Shown: positions 14,883-24,351, counted from the first letter of the stretch. The stretch is 64,000 bases of DNA from JAYWDA01 sp043779185 (GCA_043779185.1 JAYWEQ010000096.1:26660-90659), one strand, 5' to 3'. Notes: a model not told the origin generated them from the sequence alone. Numbers and translations are program-made.

Positions 14883-17752
14883 GAACGATAGGAGTCGACG
14901 CTAGGGCAAGCGCAAACTAAGTTGCGATCTCCGTAAACATTATCGACGCGACCCACAGCCGGCCAAATTTTATTCCCGCGAATCCATACAGAGGGGTAGG
15001 CCGCGGACTCGCGTGAGTAGGGATGATTCCATTCTGTTTTTGTCAGCATCTCAGCCGTATGCGGAGAATTTTTTAAGGGATTATTTTCCACATCCATCTT
15101 GCCGTTTTCAATCGCCGCGATCTCTTCGCGAATGGAAAGCATGGCACTGATAAAGCGATCGATCTCGGGTTTGGACTCGCTTTCGGTGGGTTCAATCATC
15201 ATCGTTCCGATCACAGGCCAAGCCATTGTTGGAGCATGAAACCCATAATCCATAAGGCGTTTGGCGACATCGGTCACTTCTATGCCTGCCGTTTTTTTAA
15301 AGCCACGTAAATCAATGATACATTCATGGGCCACTAAGCCTTCTTGCCCCTTATAAACAACGGGGAAGGCAGGATTTAATTTTTTGGCAATATAGTTGGC
15401 ACTTAAAATACTGACCAAAGTGGATTTTTGGATCCCCTCGGCACCAAGCATTGAAATATAAGCCCAAGAGATTGGTAAAATACTGGCACTTCCCCAAGGG
15501 GCACTGGTGGTTGCTGAAATTCCTTGAGCAGGTCCACATTCAGGCACCAATTTATGGGTCGGCAAAAAGTTTTTCAAATGTTCAGCGACACCAATAGGTC
15601 CCACACCAGGTCCACCACCGCCATGAGGGATCGCAAAAGTTTTATGTAAATTCAAATGTGAAACATCGGCGCCAAATTCGCCGGGACGGCAAAGTCCAAC
15701 TAAGGCATTCATGTTAGCGCCGTCCATGTAAACTTGACCGCCATTGTCGTGAATGATTTTACAAATTTCTTTGATGCCAGCTTCAAAAACTCCATGGGTG
15801 GATGGGTAGGTGATCATTAAAGCGGCTAAGTCATTTTTATGTTCTTCCGCTTTGGTACGAAGATCATTGATATTTACATTCCCCTGATCATCACAATTGA
15901 CGACAACCACTTCCATGCCGGCCATGACGGCAGAAGCTGGATTTGTTCCATGCGCTGAACTTGGAATCAGACAAATTTTTCGGTGGGCTTGATTTTTCGA
16001 TTGAAAGTATTTTCGAATGACAAGTAAGCCTGCGTATTCGCCTTGGGATCCCGCATTCGGCTGTAAGGACACGGCCGCAAAGCCTGTGATATCAGAAAGT
16101 TTTTGTTCTAGATCTTTAATCATATCAATCAGACCACTGGCCTGGTTGATGGGCGCAAAGGGATGCATCTGACTGATTTCGGGCCAAGTCACAGGAACTA
16201 ATTCAGTGGTCGCATTCAGCTTCATCGTGCAAGAACCTAATGGAATCATCGAATGAGCCAGCGTCACATCTTTGTCTTGAAGAAGGTGAATGTACCTGAG
16301 CATTTCGGTTTCACTGTGATGGGTGTTAAACACGGGATGAGTTAAGTAGCGTGATTTGCGAACAAAGTGTTCCGGCCAAGCCATGTGAATGGCTGTGATC
16401 ATTTCTGAAAAGCTAAATTTTGTTTTCTGACCCAAGGCAAAAGCTGTCCAAATATTTTCGACTGTTTTTTCATTTGTTGTTTCGTTCAATGAAATGGTTA
16501 CGGTCTGAGGATCCAGCGCACGGAAATTCATCTGCATTTTATCAGCTGCGTTTAGAATTTCTTTCATCCGCGGGCTGGTGATTTTAAGAGTATCAAAGTA
16601 AGGACCACTGGCCACATCAAAGCCCATTGTTTTTAAGCCTTGAGCTAATATGCCCGTTAACAAATGCACGCGCTGAGCGATTCTTTTTAATCCTTCAGGG
16701 CCGTGATAAACCGCGTACATGCTGGCCATATTGGCTAGCAACACCTGGGCTGTGCAAATATTTGAAGTGGCTTTTTCTCGACGGATATGTTGCTCGCGAG
16801 TTTGTAAAGCTAAACGCAAAGCGGGTTTTCCTTGTGAATCGACAGACAAGCCAACAATGCGGCCCGGGATCGATCGCTTGAAGGCATCTTTCGTCGCTAA
16901 AAATGCAGCATGAGGCCCACCGAATCCCAAGGGCACACCAAAACGCTGCGAATTTCCCACCACAATATCGGCGCCCCATTCCCCCGGCGGTGTCAAAATC
17001 GTTAGCGCTAAAAGATCGGCAGAGGCAATCAGCATGGCCCCATGATCGTGCGATTTCTGAGCGACCTCCCGATAGTCTTCAATGAACCCTTCCGTGTCAG
17101 GATATTGAACGAAGGTCGCAAAAATGGGAATTGAAAAATCAAACGTCAAAGGATCTTGGACGATCATTTTAAAACCCAAAGGCTCGGCCCGAGTGCCAAG
17201 AACTTCTAAAACATGAGGATGCATTTTTGGTGAGACAAGAAAACTATTCACATCAGTTTTTTTACAAAGGGAATGGGCCATCGCCATGGCTTCAGCGGCC
17301 GCCGTTCCTTCGTCTAACAATGAGGCATTAGCAATTTCTAAACCAGTAAGATCTTTGATCATCGTTTGAAAATTGAGCAGGGCTTCTAAACGCCCTTGAG
17401 CAATCTCGGCCTGGTAAGGAGTGTAAGCCGTATACCAAACAGGACTTTCTAAAACATTCCTTTGAATGACAGTCGGCACCAAGGTGTCGTGGTAACCCAA
17501 GCCAATCAATGAGGTATAAACTTTGTTTCGACCGACCATGGCTTTTAATTTTTGTAGAAGCTCGTGCTCAGAAATTCCTTCGCCCACCATAAATGGTTTT
17601 TCAGTGCGAAGACCTTTAGGAACAATTTTTGCGGCCATCTCTTCAAGATCGGCAAAACCCAGTTCTTGAAGCATTGTTTTTATATCGGCTTCGCGGGGCC
17701 CAATATGTCGAGATTGAAATTCATGACGAGTATCAAGAATAGAAGTAGGCAT
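14879..17752 (-). CDS. gcvP: Glycine dehydrogenase (decarboxylating), P protein
   Basis: PLP enzyme that decarboxylates glycine and loads the residue onto GcvH-lipoate. 957 residues is the usual length of the fused (alpha plus beta) P protein. The N-terminal half starts FQSRHIGP, typical of the family; the PLP Lys lies in HLNLHKTFAIPHGGGGPG at about residue 700. It ends in GDRNLVCACPSVDSY. AGAGG stands before the ATG. Unlike the common gcvT-gcvH-gcvP order, it is upstream and separated from gcvTH by two unrelated genes and the peroxiredoxin-like gene on the other strand. Confidence 0.97.
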   Translation of the reverse strand: MPTSILDTRHEFQSRHIGPREADIKTMLQELGFADLEEMAAKIVPKGLRTEKPFMVGEGISEHELLQKLKAMVGRNKVYTSLIGLGYHDTLVPTVIQRNVLESPVWYTAYTPYQAEIAQGRLEALLNFQTMIKDLTGLEIANASLLDEGTAAAEAMAMAHSLCKKTDVNSFLVSPKMHPHVLEVLGTRAEPLGFKMIVQDPLTFDFSIPIFATFVQYPDTEGFIEDYREVAQKSHDHGAMLIASADLLALTILTPPGEWGADIVVGNSQRFGVPLGFGGPHAAFLATKDAFKRSIPGRIVGLSVDSQGKPALRLALQTREQHIRREKATSNICTAQVLLANMASMYAVYHGPEGLKRIAQRVHLLTGILAQGLKTMGFDVASGPYFDTLKITSPRMKEILNAADKMQMNFRALDPQTVTISLNETTNEKTVENIWTAFALGQKTKFSFSEMITAIHMAWPEHFVRKSRYLTHPVFNTHHSETEMLRYIHLLQDKDVTLAHSMIPLGSCTMKLNATTELVPVTWPEISQMHPFAPINQASGLIDMIKDLEQKLSDITGFAAVSLQPNAGSQGEYAGLLVIRKYFQSKNQAHRKICLIPSSAHGTNPASAVMAGMEVVVVNCDDQGNVNINDLRTKAEEHKNDLAALMITYPSTHGVFEAGIKEICKIIHDNGGQVYMDGANMNALVGLCRPGEFGADVSHLNLHKTFAIPHGGGGPGVGPIGVAEHLKNFLPTHKLVPECGPAQGISATTSAPWGSASILPISWAYISMLGAEGIQKSTLVSILSANYIAKKLNPAFPVVYKGQEGLVAHECIIDLRGFKKTAGIEVTDVAKRLMDYGFHAPTMAWPVIGTMMIEPTESESKPEIDRFISAMLSIREEIAAIENGKMDVENNPLKNSPHTAEMLTKTEWNHPYSRESAAYPSVWIRGNKIWPAVGRVDNVYGDRNLVCACPSVDSYRS

Positions 17753-17823
17753 GTGACCTCTTAGGTAATATTAGGACTTATTTTGTGATTAGGAGCCTAC
17801 CATAAAGAGGTGCTGGGATAAAG

Positions 17824-17854
17824 CCTTACAGCGTGTGGTTAACACGCCGTAAGG
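17824..17854. terminator. Stem-loop between the H1-like gene and gcvP
   Basis: CCTTAC-A-GCGTGT pairs with ACACGC-C-GTAAGG around a five-base loop, giving 12 pairs with one mismatch. On the minus strand it follows the stop of the basic protein gene. The T-tract behind it is weak (CTTTAT), so it may be a terminator or a processing/attenuation stem before gcvP. Confidence 0.5.
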
Positions 17855-17876
17855 TTCAAAGTGGTCAATGACAGAT

Positions 17877-18314
17877 TTAAACGGTTTTACGGGTCGCTTT
17901 ACGAGCTGTTTTACGAGCCGTCTTCTTTTTAGTCGTTTTAGAAGCCGCTCGGGGAGCCCCTGGCTTTTTCTTTAAGATCATTTTTTCGATCTTGTGAGAT
18001 TGCTCAGTGGCTTTGTTTCTGTAGAATTGCAGGTTTTTTTCAACATCAGCGGCTGATTTTTTGATCAGGCTTAAAGCCTTACCAACTTCACGATCCAGCT
18101 GTTTCTGAGAGATTCCGACTTTGGTCAGAATTTTTTTATATTGTGACCGTGCTTGCTGCATGGTTTTTGCTTTCTCGCTGGTGAAGCGAGTGTTCAATTT
18201 GCCGCCCTTTTGGCGCAATTCTTTGCTGAGCTTTTGAAAATCAGAAAGAATATTTTTAACATTCTTATTGCTCGAAAGGTTACCGAAAATCTTTTGAAAA
18301 GTCATTGTGGCCAT
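17877..18314 (-). CDS. Lysine-rich histone-H1-like / phasin-like protein
   Basis: 145 residues. Residues 1-110 are helical and charged, with heptad-like spacing. From about 115 the tail is strongly basic: KKKPGAPRAASKTTKKKTAR then KTARKATRKTV, with AxKxxxRK-type repeats as in histone H1, Hc1 and AlgP tails. DNA condensation or binding is likely by composition; the helical part resembles phasin-like coiled proteins. AAGGAGG stands five bases before the ATG. It is transcribed as a single gene upstream of gcvP on the same strand. No defined domain is recognised. Confidence 0.75.
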   Translation of the reverse strand: MATMTFQKIFGNLSSNKNVKNILSDFQKLSKELRQKGGKLNTRFTSEKAKTMQQARSQYKKILTKVGISQKQLDREVGKALSLIKKSAADVEKNLQFYRNKATEQSHKIEKMILKKKPGAPRAASKTTKKKTARKTARKATRKTV

Positions 18315-18365
18315 AAAGCCTCCTTAGAGACAAAGTCATAGCGCAAAAAAATTGATTTGGTAAGC

Positions 18366-19685
18366 CTAGAGTGTAAATGAAAATTGATCTATCAACATTC
18401 CGGGTAATTTATTCCCTGATAGAGCTCGAGCTCCATAGGTTGAGGTGTCTGGGATGATTTCACTGTCCTCTGTCAGAGCTAATAATTTTTGTCCCCAGGC
18501 TTCATACAAGCTTTCATCGAAGCGTAAATTGTCAATCGGTCCAACGATTTGACCATTTTGGACCCAGAAAGCCGCAAACCGAGTCATTCCTGTCAGGCGC
18601 GCCGACTTCTGATCGCTGGCGTTGACGTAATGCAGATTTGCTAAATAAAGTCCGGTGCCTAACTGGGGCAAAATTTCATCACGTCGTAAAGTGCCGGGCA
18701 AAATTTCAAGACTGCGCGGATATTCTGAGGGACTGGCGTGATTGGTTTCGACACTAAATTCTTTGGCTGAGGCTGTGGAAACCAGCCAGTTTTTAAGAAC
18801 GCCGCTTTCGATCAAGGGGACTTGGGCGGGGCTCAGTTCGCCTAATTTATTAAACATGGGAACAAAACCCAATTCAAAATTTTCACGCAAATTTAAAAGG
18901 GGACTTAAAGTTTTACGTTGATGTGCTAATTCGATCCATAGACCGTCGCCGGATTTAAAATTGCGAAAGCTGAAGCTGGAATAGGATAAATGGCCGACAA
19001 GTTCGGCAACGGCGGCGGGTTCAAGGAAAATACGGTAGGCTCCCGGCTTTAATTTGACCATCGGTCGCTTCATAATTTCTAAATGTTGGACAGATTTTTG
19101 AATATTTTCTTTTAAAGCTTGGGCCGACCAATCAGAACCTGCATAAAAGGCTTTCACAGCTCGCTCGCCAAAATACAAAGAGTAATCAACGAAAAAACTT
19201 TCTTTCGAAAACCAATGAAATTGACCTTTTGAATTCTGAATGGCGACGACTTGTTTTCCACTGGCGACCAAGCCACAAAAATCGGTGCCCTGACTGGCTT
19301 CGTGGATTTCTTGAAAGATACTTTCCGGTGACGGTAAATTTCCCTTGTGATCGACATCACTTTTTCCGTGATCAGCCATTTCGGGTTCAAAAGGAGACTC
19401 CGCGATCAAAACAGCCTGCTCCCGTAAAAAATAAAGATATTTTTTTGCCTCTTGAACGGCTTGCGAAACGTCTGCAATCATCGACCAACTTTGATGAAGA
19501 ACTTTTTTGCCTTTTTTATAGACCAAAGTCAGAGAGTACTGATGCACTTGCGTATTCTGTCGAACTTGGCCGGCATTATAGCGAATGTAGATCGTGTCCT
19601 CGCCTGACAATTGCAAGGACGCGTCCTCATCCGGAAGAAGGTCAGAAAAAATCTCGACACCGATTTGTTGAAATATTTTTTTCAT
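18366..19685 (-). CDS. TldE/PmbA-like metalloprotease subunit
   Basis: 439 residues, adjacent to tldD (TAA then ATG with no gap). It has the overall TldD/PmbA fold marks, such as VSTASAKEFSVETNHASPSE and a C-terminal GNKLPGMLIDQFSFTL, but no HExxxH motif, as expected for the non-catalytic partner TldE. TldD and TldE form a heterodimer that degrades or matures small peptides. It is divergent from the E. coli PmbA (about 450 residues), so the symbol is withheld. Its peptide substrate here is unknown. Confidence 0.8.
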   Translation of the reverse strand: MKKIFQQIGVEIFSDLLPDEDASLQLSGEDTIYIRYNAGQVRQNTQVHQYSLTLVYKKGKKVLHQSWSMIADVSQAVQEAKKYLYFLREQAVLIAESPFEPEMADHGKSDVDHKGNLPSPESIFQEIHEASQGTDFCGLVASGKQVVAIQNSKGQFHWFSKESFFVDYSLYFGERAVKAFYAGSDWSAQALKENIQKSVQHLEIMKRPMVKLKPGAYRIFLEPAAVAELVGHLSYSSFSFRNFKSGDGLWIELAHQRKTLSPLLNLRENFELGFVPMFNKLGELSPAQVPLIESGVLKNWLVSTASAKEFSVETNHASPSEYPRSLEILPGTLRRDEILPQLGTGLYLANLHYVNASDQKSARLTGMTRFAAFWVQNGQIVGPIDNLRFDESLYEAWGQKLLALTEDSEIIPDTSTYGARALSGNKLPGMLIDQFSFTL

Positions 19686-21119
19686 TTATCCACCGAACAC
19701 TTCGACGGCTTTAAACAAACAGTGGGGTGAGGTGTGACCAACATGAATCACCTGGCTGGGTTCGCCTTTTCCACAGTAAAGGCTGGCAAAAGTTTCAGAT
19801 TTATTGCTGACTTGTTCAAGGCTTCGCCAGAAAGGCAAGGTGGTGCCACGGTAGTTTGAATTTTTCACAGTCTTTGTCAGACGACCATTTTCAATCAATT
19901 GGGCGTATTCACAGCCGAACTGAAACTTATTCCGGTAATCATCGATGGACCATGATTTATTTGAGCGCATTAATATCCCGCGATCCACAGAGGCAATCAT
20001 ATTTTCAAGCCTATGCGGCCCCGCTTCTAAATTAATATTTGCCATACGATCAATGGGTGCTCGATTCCAGCTAGCGGCGCGAAAATTTGAAACCCCCAAT
20101 TTTCCGGACCTTAGCTGTGATTCGGCGGCGCCAAGTCCACGTTTTAAAATGCCATTTTCAATCAGAAATTCTTTTTTAGCACGCAAGCCGCCATCATCAA
20201 ATGAATAGCTGGCGGCTTCGCCCCGAACCGTGGGATCAAAAGTCACGTTCATTAAATCAGATCCGTATTTCAAGGAACCAAAATCCTCGAGCTTCACAAA
20301 GCTCCAGCCGGCAAAGTTTCGCTCATCCCCTAAAATTCGGTCGAGCTCCAAGGGATGCCCAATCGATTCGTGGATCTGCATCATCATCTGATCCGGAGCG
20401 ATTAATAAATCCATCACTCCGATCGGGCAATTGTCAGCTAAAGAAAGTTCAATCGCGTCTTCAGCGACTTGCCGACAATCTTCCAATAATGAACTTTCAA
20501 AAAGCGCCTCAGCACCCATTTGATAAGTGCGACTGCCCCAACCATTGAGGGTACGGGATTGAAATTCAGTCCCGTGCTGAGCGGTTGCGATGGCCTCAAC
20601 CATAATCACATTTGTATCTTGTTCGATTTCTGTTTTTTCGCTGGTGATATAAAAAGATTTTGTCGCAGAAAAGATGGTCCCAGCCCTTCGGGTGACGATC
20701 CGCTCGGAAGTCTTTAGCGCCAGGCTAGCCTTCATTAAGATATCGGTGATCTCGGAAGGTTTTAAATCGGTTAATGTTTTTTTGCGCGGGCTTAAAAAAG
20801 TTCCTTCAGCCGCTGGCCGTACACTTTTTGGAAAATGAAATGATTTATATTGAGAGGCTTTAGTTGTTTGCTGAACGGCAGCCTTGTAAGCGGATTCAAT
20901 TCCAGCTTCAGAAAGATCAGAAGTCCCCGAGTAACCAAAGTGGCCATCAACCATCACTTCCACCATCAGACCTACGTTTGATTTTAGATCCGTAGACTCT
21001 AAAGTTTCATTTCGAACCATGGTGTTATTATAATTTTCATGAATATAACGAAGGCCCAGAAATTCGACCTCACCTTGGCGCTTTTTTAAAAAACTTTTCA
21101 AAAAAATCTGATGTTGCAT
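19686..21119 (-). CDS. tldD: TldD metalloprotease subunit
   Basis: 477 residues. The metal and catalytic motif is in QIHESIGHPLELDRILGDE (HExxxH, about 238-243), followed by FDDGGLRAKKEFLIENGIL, typical of TldD. It acts as the protease subunit with the TldE-like product encoded next. No known peptide-precursor gene (microcin or RiPP) is visible nearby, so a housekeeping role such as peptide turnover or CcdA-type degradation is as likely as peptide maturation. No clear ribosome site precedes the ATG. Confidence 0.9.
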   Translation of the reverse strand: MQHQIFLKSFLKKRQGEVEFLGLRYIHENYNNTMVRNETLESTDLKSNVGLMVEVMVDGHFGYSGTSDLSEAGIESAYKAAVQQTTKASQYKSFHFPKSVRPAAEGTFLSPRKKTLTDLKPSEITDILMKASLALKTSERIVTRRAGTIFSATKSFYITSEKTEIEQDTNVIMVEAIATAQHGTEFQSRTLNGWGSRTYQMGAEALFESSLLEDCRQVAEDAIELSLADNCPIGVMDLLIAPDQMMMQIHESIGHPLELDRILGDERNFAGWSFVKLEDFGSLKYGSDLMNVTFDPTVRGEAASYSFDDGGLRAKKEFLIENGILKRGLGAAESQLRSGKLGVSNFRAASWNRAPIDRMANINLEAGPHRLENMIASVDRGILMRSNKSWSIDDYRNKFQFGCEYAQLIENGRLTKTVKNSNYRGTTLPFWRSLEQVSNKSETFASLYCGKGEPSQVIHVGHTSPHCLFKAVEVFGG

Positions 21120-21678
21120 AGGAAAGGGGTATCAGGAAGGCGGCAGGAAGTCATCGTGTTCGTTCTGCAATATCAGCTTTCGAAAAAAGGGGGGAGGCTT
21201 GGCAGGATGGCCCGAATTTAACAAAAACGGTGGCTTTTTAGATGCATGTCGAAGACTGCAATCATAAATAAATTCACCAACCAATGAACTTTGCGAATTT
21301 TTGTTAATTTGAAATACATTGAACCACCCCAACACTTGCACGAGCTGCCTGCGAAAATGCTAACTAAGGACTCCGTAGCGGAGCCAATTTCTATTCCAAT
21401 CCTTAGGACAGCCGCGTTATTTAAAATAAAAATTCAAAGGTTTTTAAAATACTTCTTGCGGGTCGTTTTCGTAGCTCTCAAATAAACCGTGTTTAAAAGT
21501 AATAATATTTTTGGGCCCGACCGCGCTGATCTAAATTAGTTCCCGGGATAGCGGTTCAAGGGCTTTATAAGTGGCATTTTTTAAATGTTTACACTTGTTG
21601 TTTACGCACATGAAAACGCAAATTTAATACTAAAAAATCCATGTTATGTTCCTTCTAGTTTTTCAAAAGGGAGAAAAA
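21120..21678. other. Long intergenic region before the HNH nuclease gene
   Basis: About 560 bases without a convincing gene. A 69-codon minus-strand frame and a 64-codon plus-strand frame lack ribosome sites and family features. At 21371-21383 there is a small hairpin, CTCCG-TAG-CGGAG, whose like (CTCCG-CAA-CGGAG) recurs inside the HNH gene at 22407-22419. Poly-purine runs occur near 21184-21194. The AT-rich last 100 bases probably carry the HNH promoter. Confidence 0.45.
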
Positions 21679-22689
21679 ATGCAATTAAGTTCAGCTGCAA
21701 TAGAATTTAGTTTTATAGAAAAGACGTTGGATCTAAATCTAGATTCAAATCGCAATCTAAAATATATATCTAATGATGAGCTTCTCTTTAGGACAGAAAA
21801 TATTGTTCGAACTGAACGCAAGATTATGTACATAGTTCTGGTGCATATTCTAGAGATTATGAATCGTAGGCTTTATGCTGATTTGGGCTTTGATAGTATG
21901 TACACAATGATGACTAAAAAATTTGGCTATTCCGAAGCTTCTGCCATTAGAAGAATTGATGCAGCCAAGCTTTTACGGTCAGTACCTGAGGTTGCGGGAA
22001 GGCTTAAATCAGGTACAAGTAACTTATCGCAAGCTTGCCTATTACAAAAATGTTTGGAATCGGACGCGAAGGGTGGGGAAGCAACTTCAACTGCTAAAAC
22101 TCAAGCAATTTTAGAAAAGCTTGAAGACTGTAATAGCTTTGAAACCAGACAAATTTTAGCTCAAGAATTTAATATGCCGATCAAAATCCAAGAGATTGTC
22201 AGGCCGCAAAAAAATAAATCGGTTCGACTTGAAATTACTTTTACCAAAGAGCAATTCGAAGAACTTAAACAAGCAAAGAGTTTTCTATCCCATGTTATTC
22301 ATAATGGCTCTTGGGCGGAAGTTATTTCGGCACTTGCTTCAAAGTTAAATCAATCCAAAATGGGTAAGACTCATAAATCACCCGGTCCGGAAAAACCTAA
22401 ACTGGGCTCCGCAACGGAGTTTAATAATCTGAATTCGGCAGATGGGTCCCCGGCGGCATCTACCCGAATGCAGAAACCAATTTCGGCGCAGATCAAAAGA
22501 CAGATATTTGAGAAAGCCCAAGAAGGCTGCCAATTCAAAAATGCGAATGGAGTTCGTTGCGGGTCTAAGTACCAAGTTCAATTTGATCACATGACACCAG
22601 TTAAATGGGGAGGCTCAAATAAAATTGATAACCTGCAGCTACTTTGTCGGACCCATAATCTTTTTATGGCTCGGCAGATGGTGTTATAG
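21679..22689 (+). CDS. HNH endonuclease with DUF222-like N-terminal region
   Basis: 336 residues from the ATG giving MQLSSAAIEFSF; GGGAG lies just upstream, whereas a longer frame start (33 bases earlier) has none. The N-terminal helical region (through about 180) resembles the DUF222-like domain seen in multicopy HNH proteins. A low-complexity linker follows. The C-terminal HNH unit runs from CQFKNANGVRCGSKYQ through QFDHMTPVKWGG to NLQLLCRTHN, with paired Cys probably holding zinc. Codon use is more AT-rich than the neighbours, suggesting a mobile or rapidly changing family. Cellular role unknown. Confidence 0.82.
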   Translation: MQLSSAAIEFSFIEKTLDLNLDSNRNLKYISNDELLFRTENIVRTERKIMYIVLVHILEIMNRRLYADLGFDSMYTMMTKKFGYSEASAIRRIDAAKLLRSVPEVAGRLKSGTSNLSQACLLQKCLESDAKGGEATSTAKTQAILEKLEDCNSFETRQILAQEFNMPIKIQEIVRPQKNKSVRLEITFTKEQFEELKQAKSFLSHVIHNGSWAEVISALASKLNQSKMGKTHKSPGPEKPKLGSATEFNNLNSADGSPAASTRMQKPISAQIKRQIFEKAQEGCQFKNANGVRCGSKYQVQFDHMTPVKWGGSNKIDNLQLLCRTHNLFMARQMVL

Positions 22690-22746
22690 CCGGAATGCGA
22701 TTTTATGAAGTGGCCAGGTTGATCCCTTTGAGATATCTTAGTTTCG

Positions 22747-23961
22747 ATGAATCGACAGGAATATTTGCAGGAAATTTGGTCTCCCTATCCGTCAGCGCCG
22801 GCGGAAATTTTATATTCAGGGCGTATTGTTTTAGTTCAAAGAAAAGGGCAGGCGCTTTTTTTTAGAATTGAACGACAGCAACAAATCAGCGAATTTTCTG
22901 TCACGGACACAACCCTTGAAATGGTTTTACAGCCGGGCGATCTGATCGCGGTGGACAGTTCTGAAAAAGTTCATCTTTTAGCGCCAGGAAGTTTGTCACG
23001 CCACCCAATGCCTGTTAAAAATTTGCAGCTGTGGCAAAAATTTTTGCAAGAGGTTCGAAGATTTTTTTCTGACAATGAATTTTTAGAAATTCAAACTCCG
23101 ACCTTAGTGGTTTGTCCTGGGACGGAACCTACTTTGGATATTTTTTCAACTCAGTTGCAACAGGGTTCCATTCAGAAAACCCTGTTTTTGCCCACCAGTC
23201 CTGAATTGCACCTAAAAAAATCTCTGTGTTTGGGATTTGATAAAGTTTTTGAACTGAAAAATTGCTTTAGAAATAATGAATTTTCAGACCATCATCAGCC
23301 CGAATTCACTATGCTCGAGTGGTATCGCGCCTATCAAGATTTGCAGGCCATCGAGCTCGACATCAAAGACTTGTTATGGTTTCTGATCGCACAATTTCCT
23401 AATGAGAATATTTTTACTCCACAAAATTACCGAGTCGTAACGGTGGCAGAACTGTTTCAGGAATTTGCGAACGCCGCCATCACACCGTTTAGCACCCTGG
23501 AAGATTACAAAAAAATTGCCCTGGACAATCAGTTGTCTCTTCGAGGCGTCGAAAGTATTGATGATTACTTTTTTGCTATTTTTATCAATAAAGTCGAGCC
23601 CCAGATTCCTCGAGATCAACTTTTAGTCGTCAAAGACTATCCGCCGTTTCAAGCGGCCTTGGCGCGACTGACTTCAAAAGGCTGGGCGGATCGCATGGAA
23701 GTTTATTTTGGTGGCCTTGAGCTTGCGAATGGTTTTAACGAATTGAACGATCCCGAAGAGCAAGGCAGAAGATTTGAAAAAGACTTAGCTCAGAAAAAAG
23801 CGCTCGGCAAAGCAGCGATTCCCATCGATCAAGAATTTATGGAATTCCTTAAAAAGGGCATGCCGCCATCGGCTGGCATTGCTCTGGGTCTTGAACGACT
23901 TTTTATGACTTTATTTGGAATTAAAAACATCAAGGACACGAAACTTTTTCCGTATCTTTAA
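22747..23961 (+). CDS. epmA: EpmA-like (GenX/PoxA) lysyl-tRNA-synthetase paralogue with N-terminal extension
   Basis: Class II synthetase-fold enzyme expected to attach (beta-)lysine to elongation factor P. 404 residues. The catalytic core begins near residue 90 (QLWQKFLQEVRRFF) and keeps motif 2, FRNNEFSDHHQPEFTMLEWY, and motif 3, GIALGLERLFMTLFG. E. coli EpmA is about 325 residues and starts at the core; here some 85 extra residues resemble a reduced OB-like anticodon domain (EILYSGRIVLVQRKGQALFF). It could be a truncated LysS form, but the core fits EpmA. No efp or epmB is nearby. Confidence 0.8.
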   Translation: MNRQEYLQEIWSPYPSAPAEILYSGRIVLVQRKGQALFFRIERQQQISEFSVTDTTLEMVLQPGDLIAVDSSEKVHLLAPGSLSRHPMPVKNLQLWQKFLQEVRRFFSDNEFLEIQTPTLVVCPGTEPTLDIFSTQLQQGSIQKTLFLPTSPELHLKKSLCLGFDKVFELKNCFRNNEFSDHHQPEFTMLEWYRAYQDLQAIELDIKDLLWFLIAQFPNENIFTPQNYRVVTVAELFQEFANAAITPFSTLEDYKKIALDNQLSLRGVESIDDYFFAIFINKVEPQIPRDQLLVVKDYPPFQAALARLTSKGWADRMEVYFGGLELANGFNELNDPEEQGRRFEKDLAQKKALGKAAIPIDQEFMEFLKKGMPPSAGIALGLERLFMTLFGIKNIKDTKLFPYL

Positions 23962-23964
23962 CAA

Positions 23965-24243
23965 TTACTTTTTGTTGATTTCTTCTTTCAGTTCTTTGCC
24001 GACTTTAAAAAAAGGTAATTTCTTTTCTTCAACATCGATGACTTGACCGGTGCGAGGATTTCTTCCCTTGTAAGCTCCGTACTGACGGTTGACGAAGGAA
24101 CCGAAGCCGCGAATTTCGATGCGGTCATCCTTCATTAAAGCTTCCACCATGGAATCAAAAATTGTGTTCACAACTGTTTCAGCTTTGACTCTGGTGATAT
24201 CAGCTTTTTCCGCGATCAAGTTGATCATGTCAGCTTTCGTCAT
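23965..24243 (-). CDS. HU/IHF-family DNA-binding protein
   Basis: 92 residues from the ATG giving MTKADMINLIAEK; a TTG four codons earlier is disfavoured because the GGGG ribosome-like site lies directly before this ATG. The beta-arm signature GFGSFVNRQYGAYKGRNPRT is intact, including the Pro-containing tip that intercalates DNA. Sequence is between HU and IHF-alpha; which subunit cannot be decided. It is transcribed alone, convergent with the EpmA-like gene three bases away. Confidence 0.93.
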   Translation of the reverse strand: MTKADMINLIAEKADITRVKAETVVNTIFDSMVEALMKDDRIEIRGFGSFVNRQYGAYKGRNPRTGQVIDVEEKKLPFFKVGKELKEEINKK

Positions 24244-24351
24244 TCTTAACCCCAAAAAGTATGTACTCTAAAGTATTGATATGACTTAATTATACAGATC
24301 AAGTGGGTCTCGAAAAGGACATTTTTCTGGATGATTCATCGCAGTACGAAG

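Noticed and set aside
16627..16979. Overlapping 84- and 94-codon frames within gcvP
   Set aside because: Antisense or out-of-frame to gcvP with no independent support.
21132..21341. 69-codon minus-strand frame downstream of tldD's start
   Set aside because: No Shine-Dalgarno, low-complexity Pro/Lys composition and no family; region left as intergenic.
21291..21485. 64-codon plus-strand frame considered as an HNH gene remnant
   Set aside because: No alignment by eye to the HNH protein's conserved Cys and His residues.
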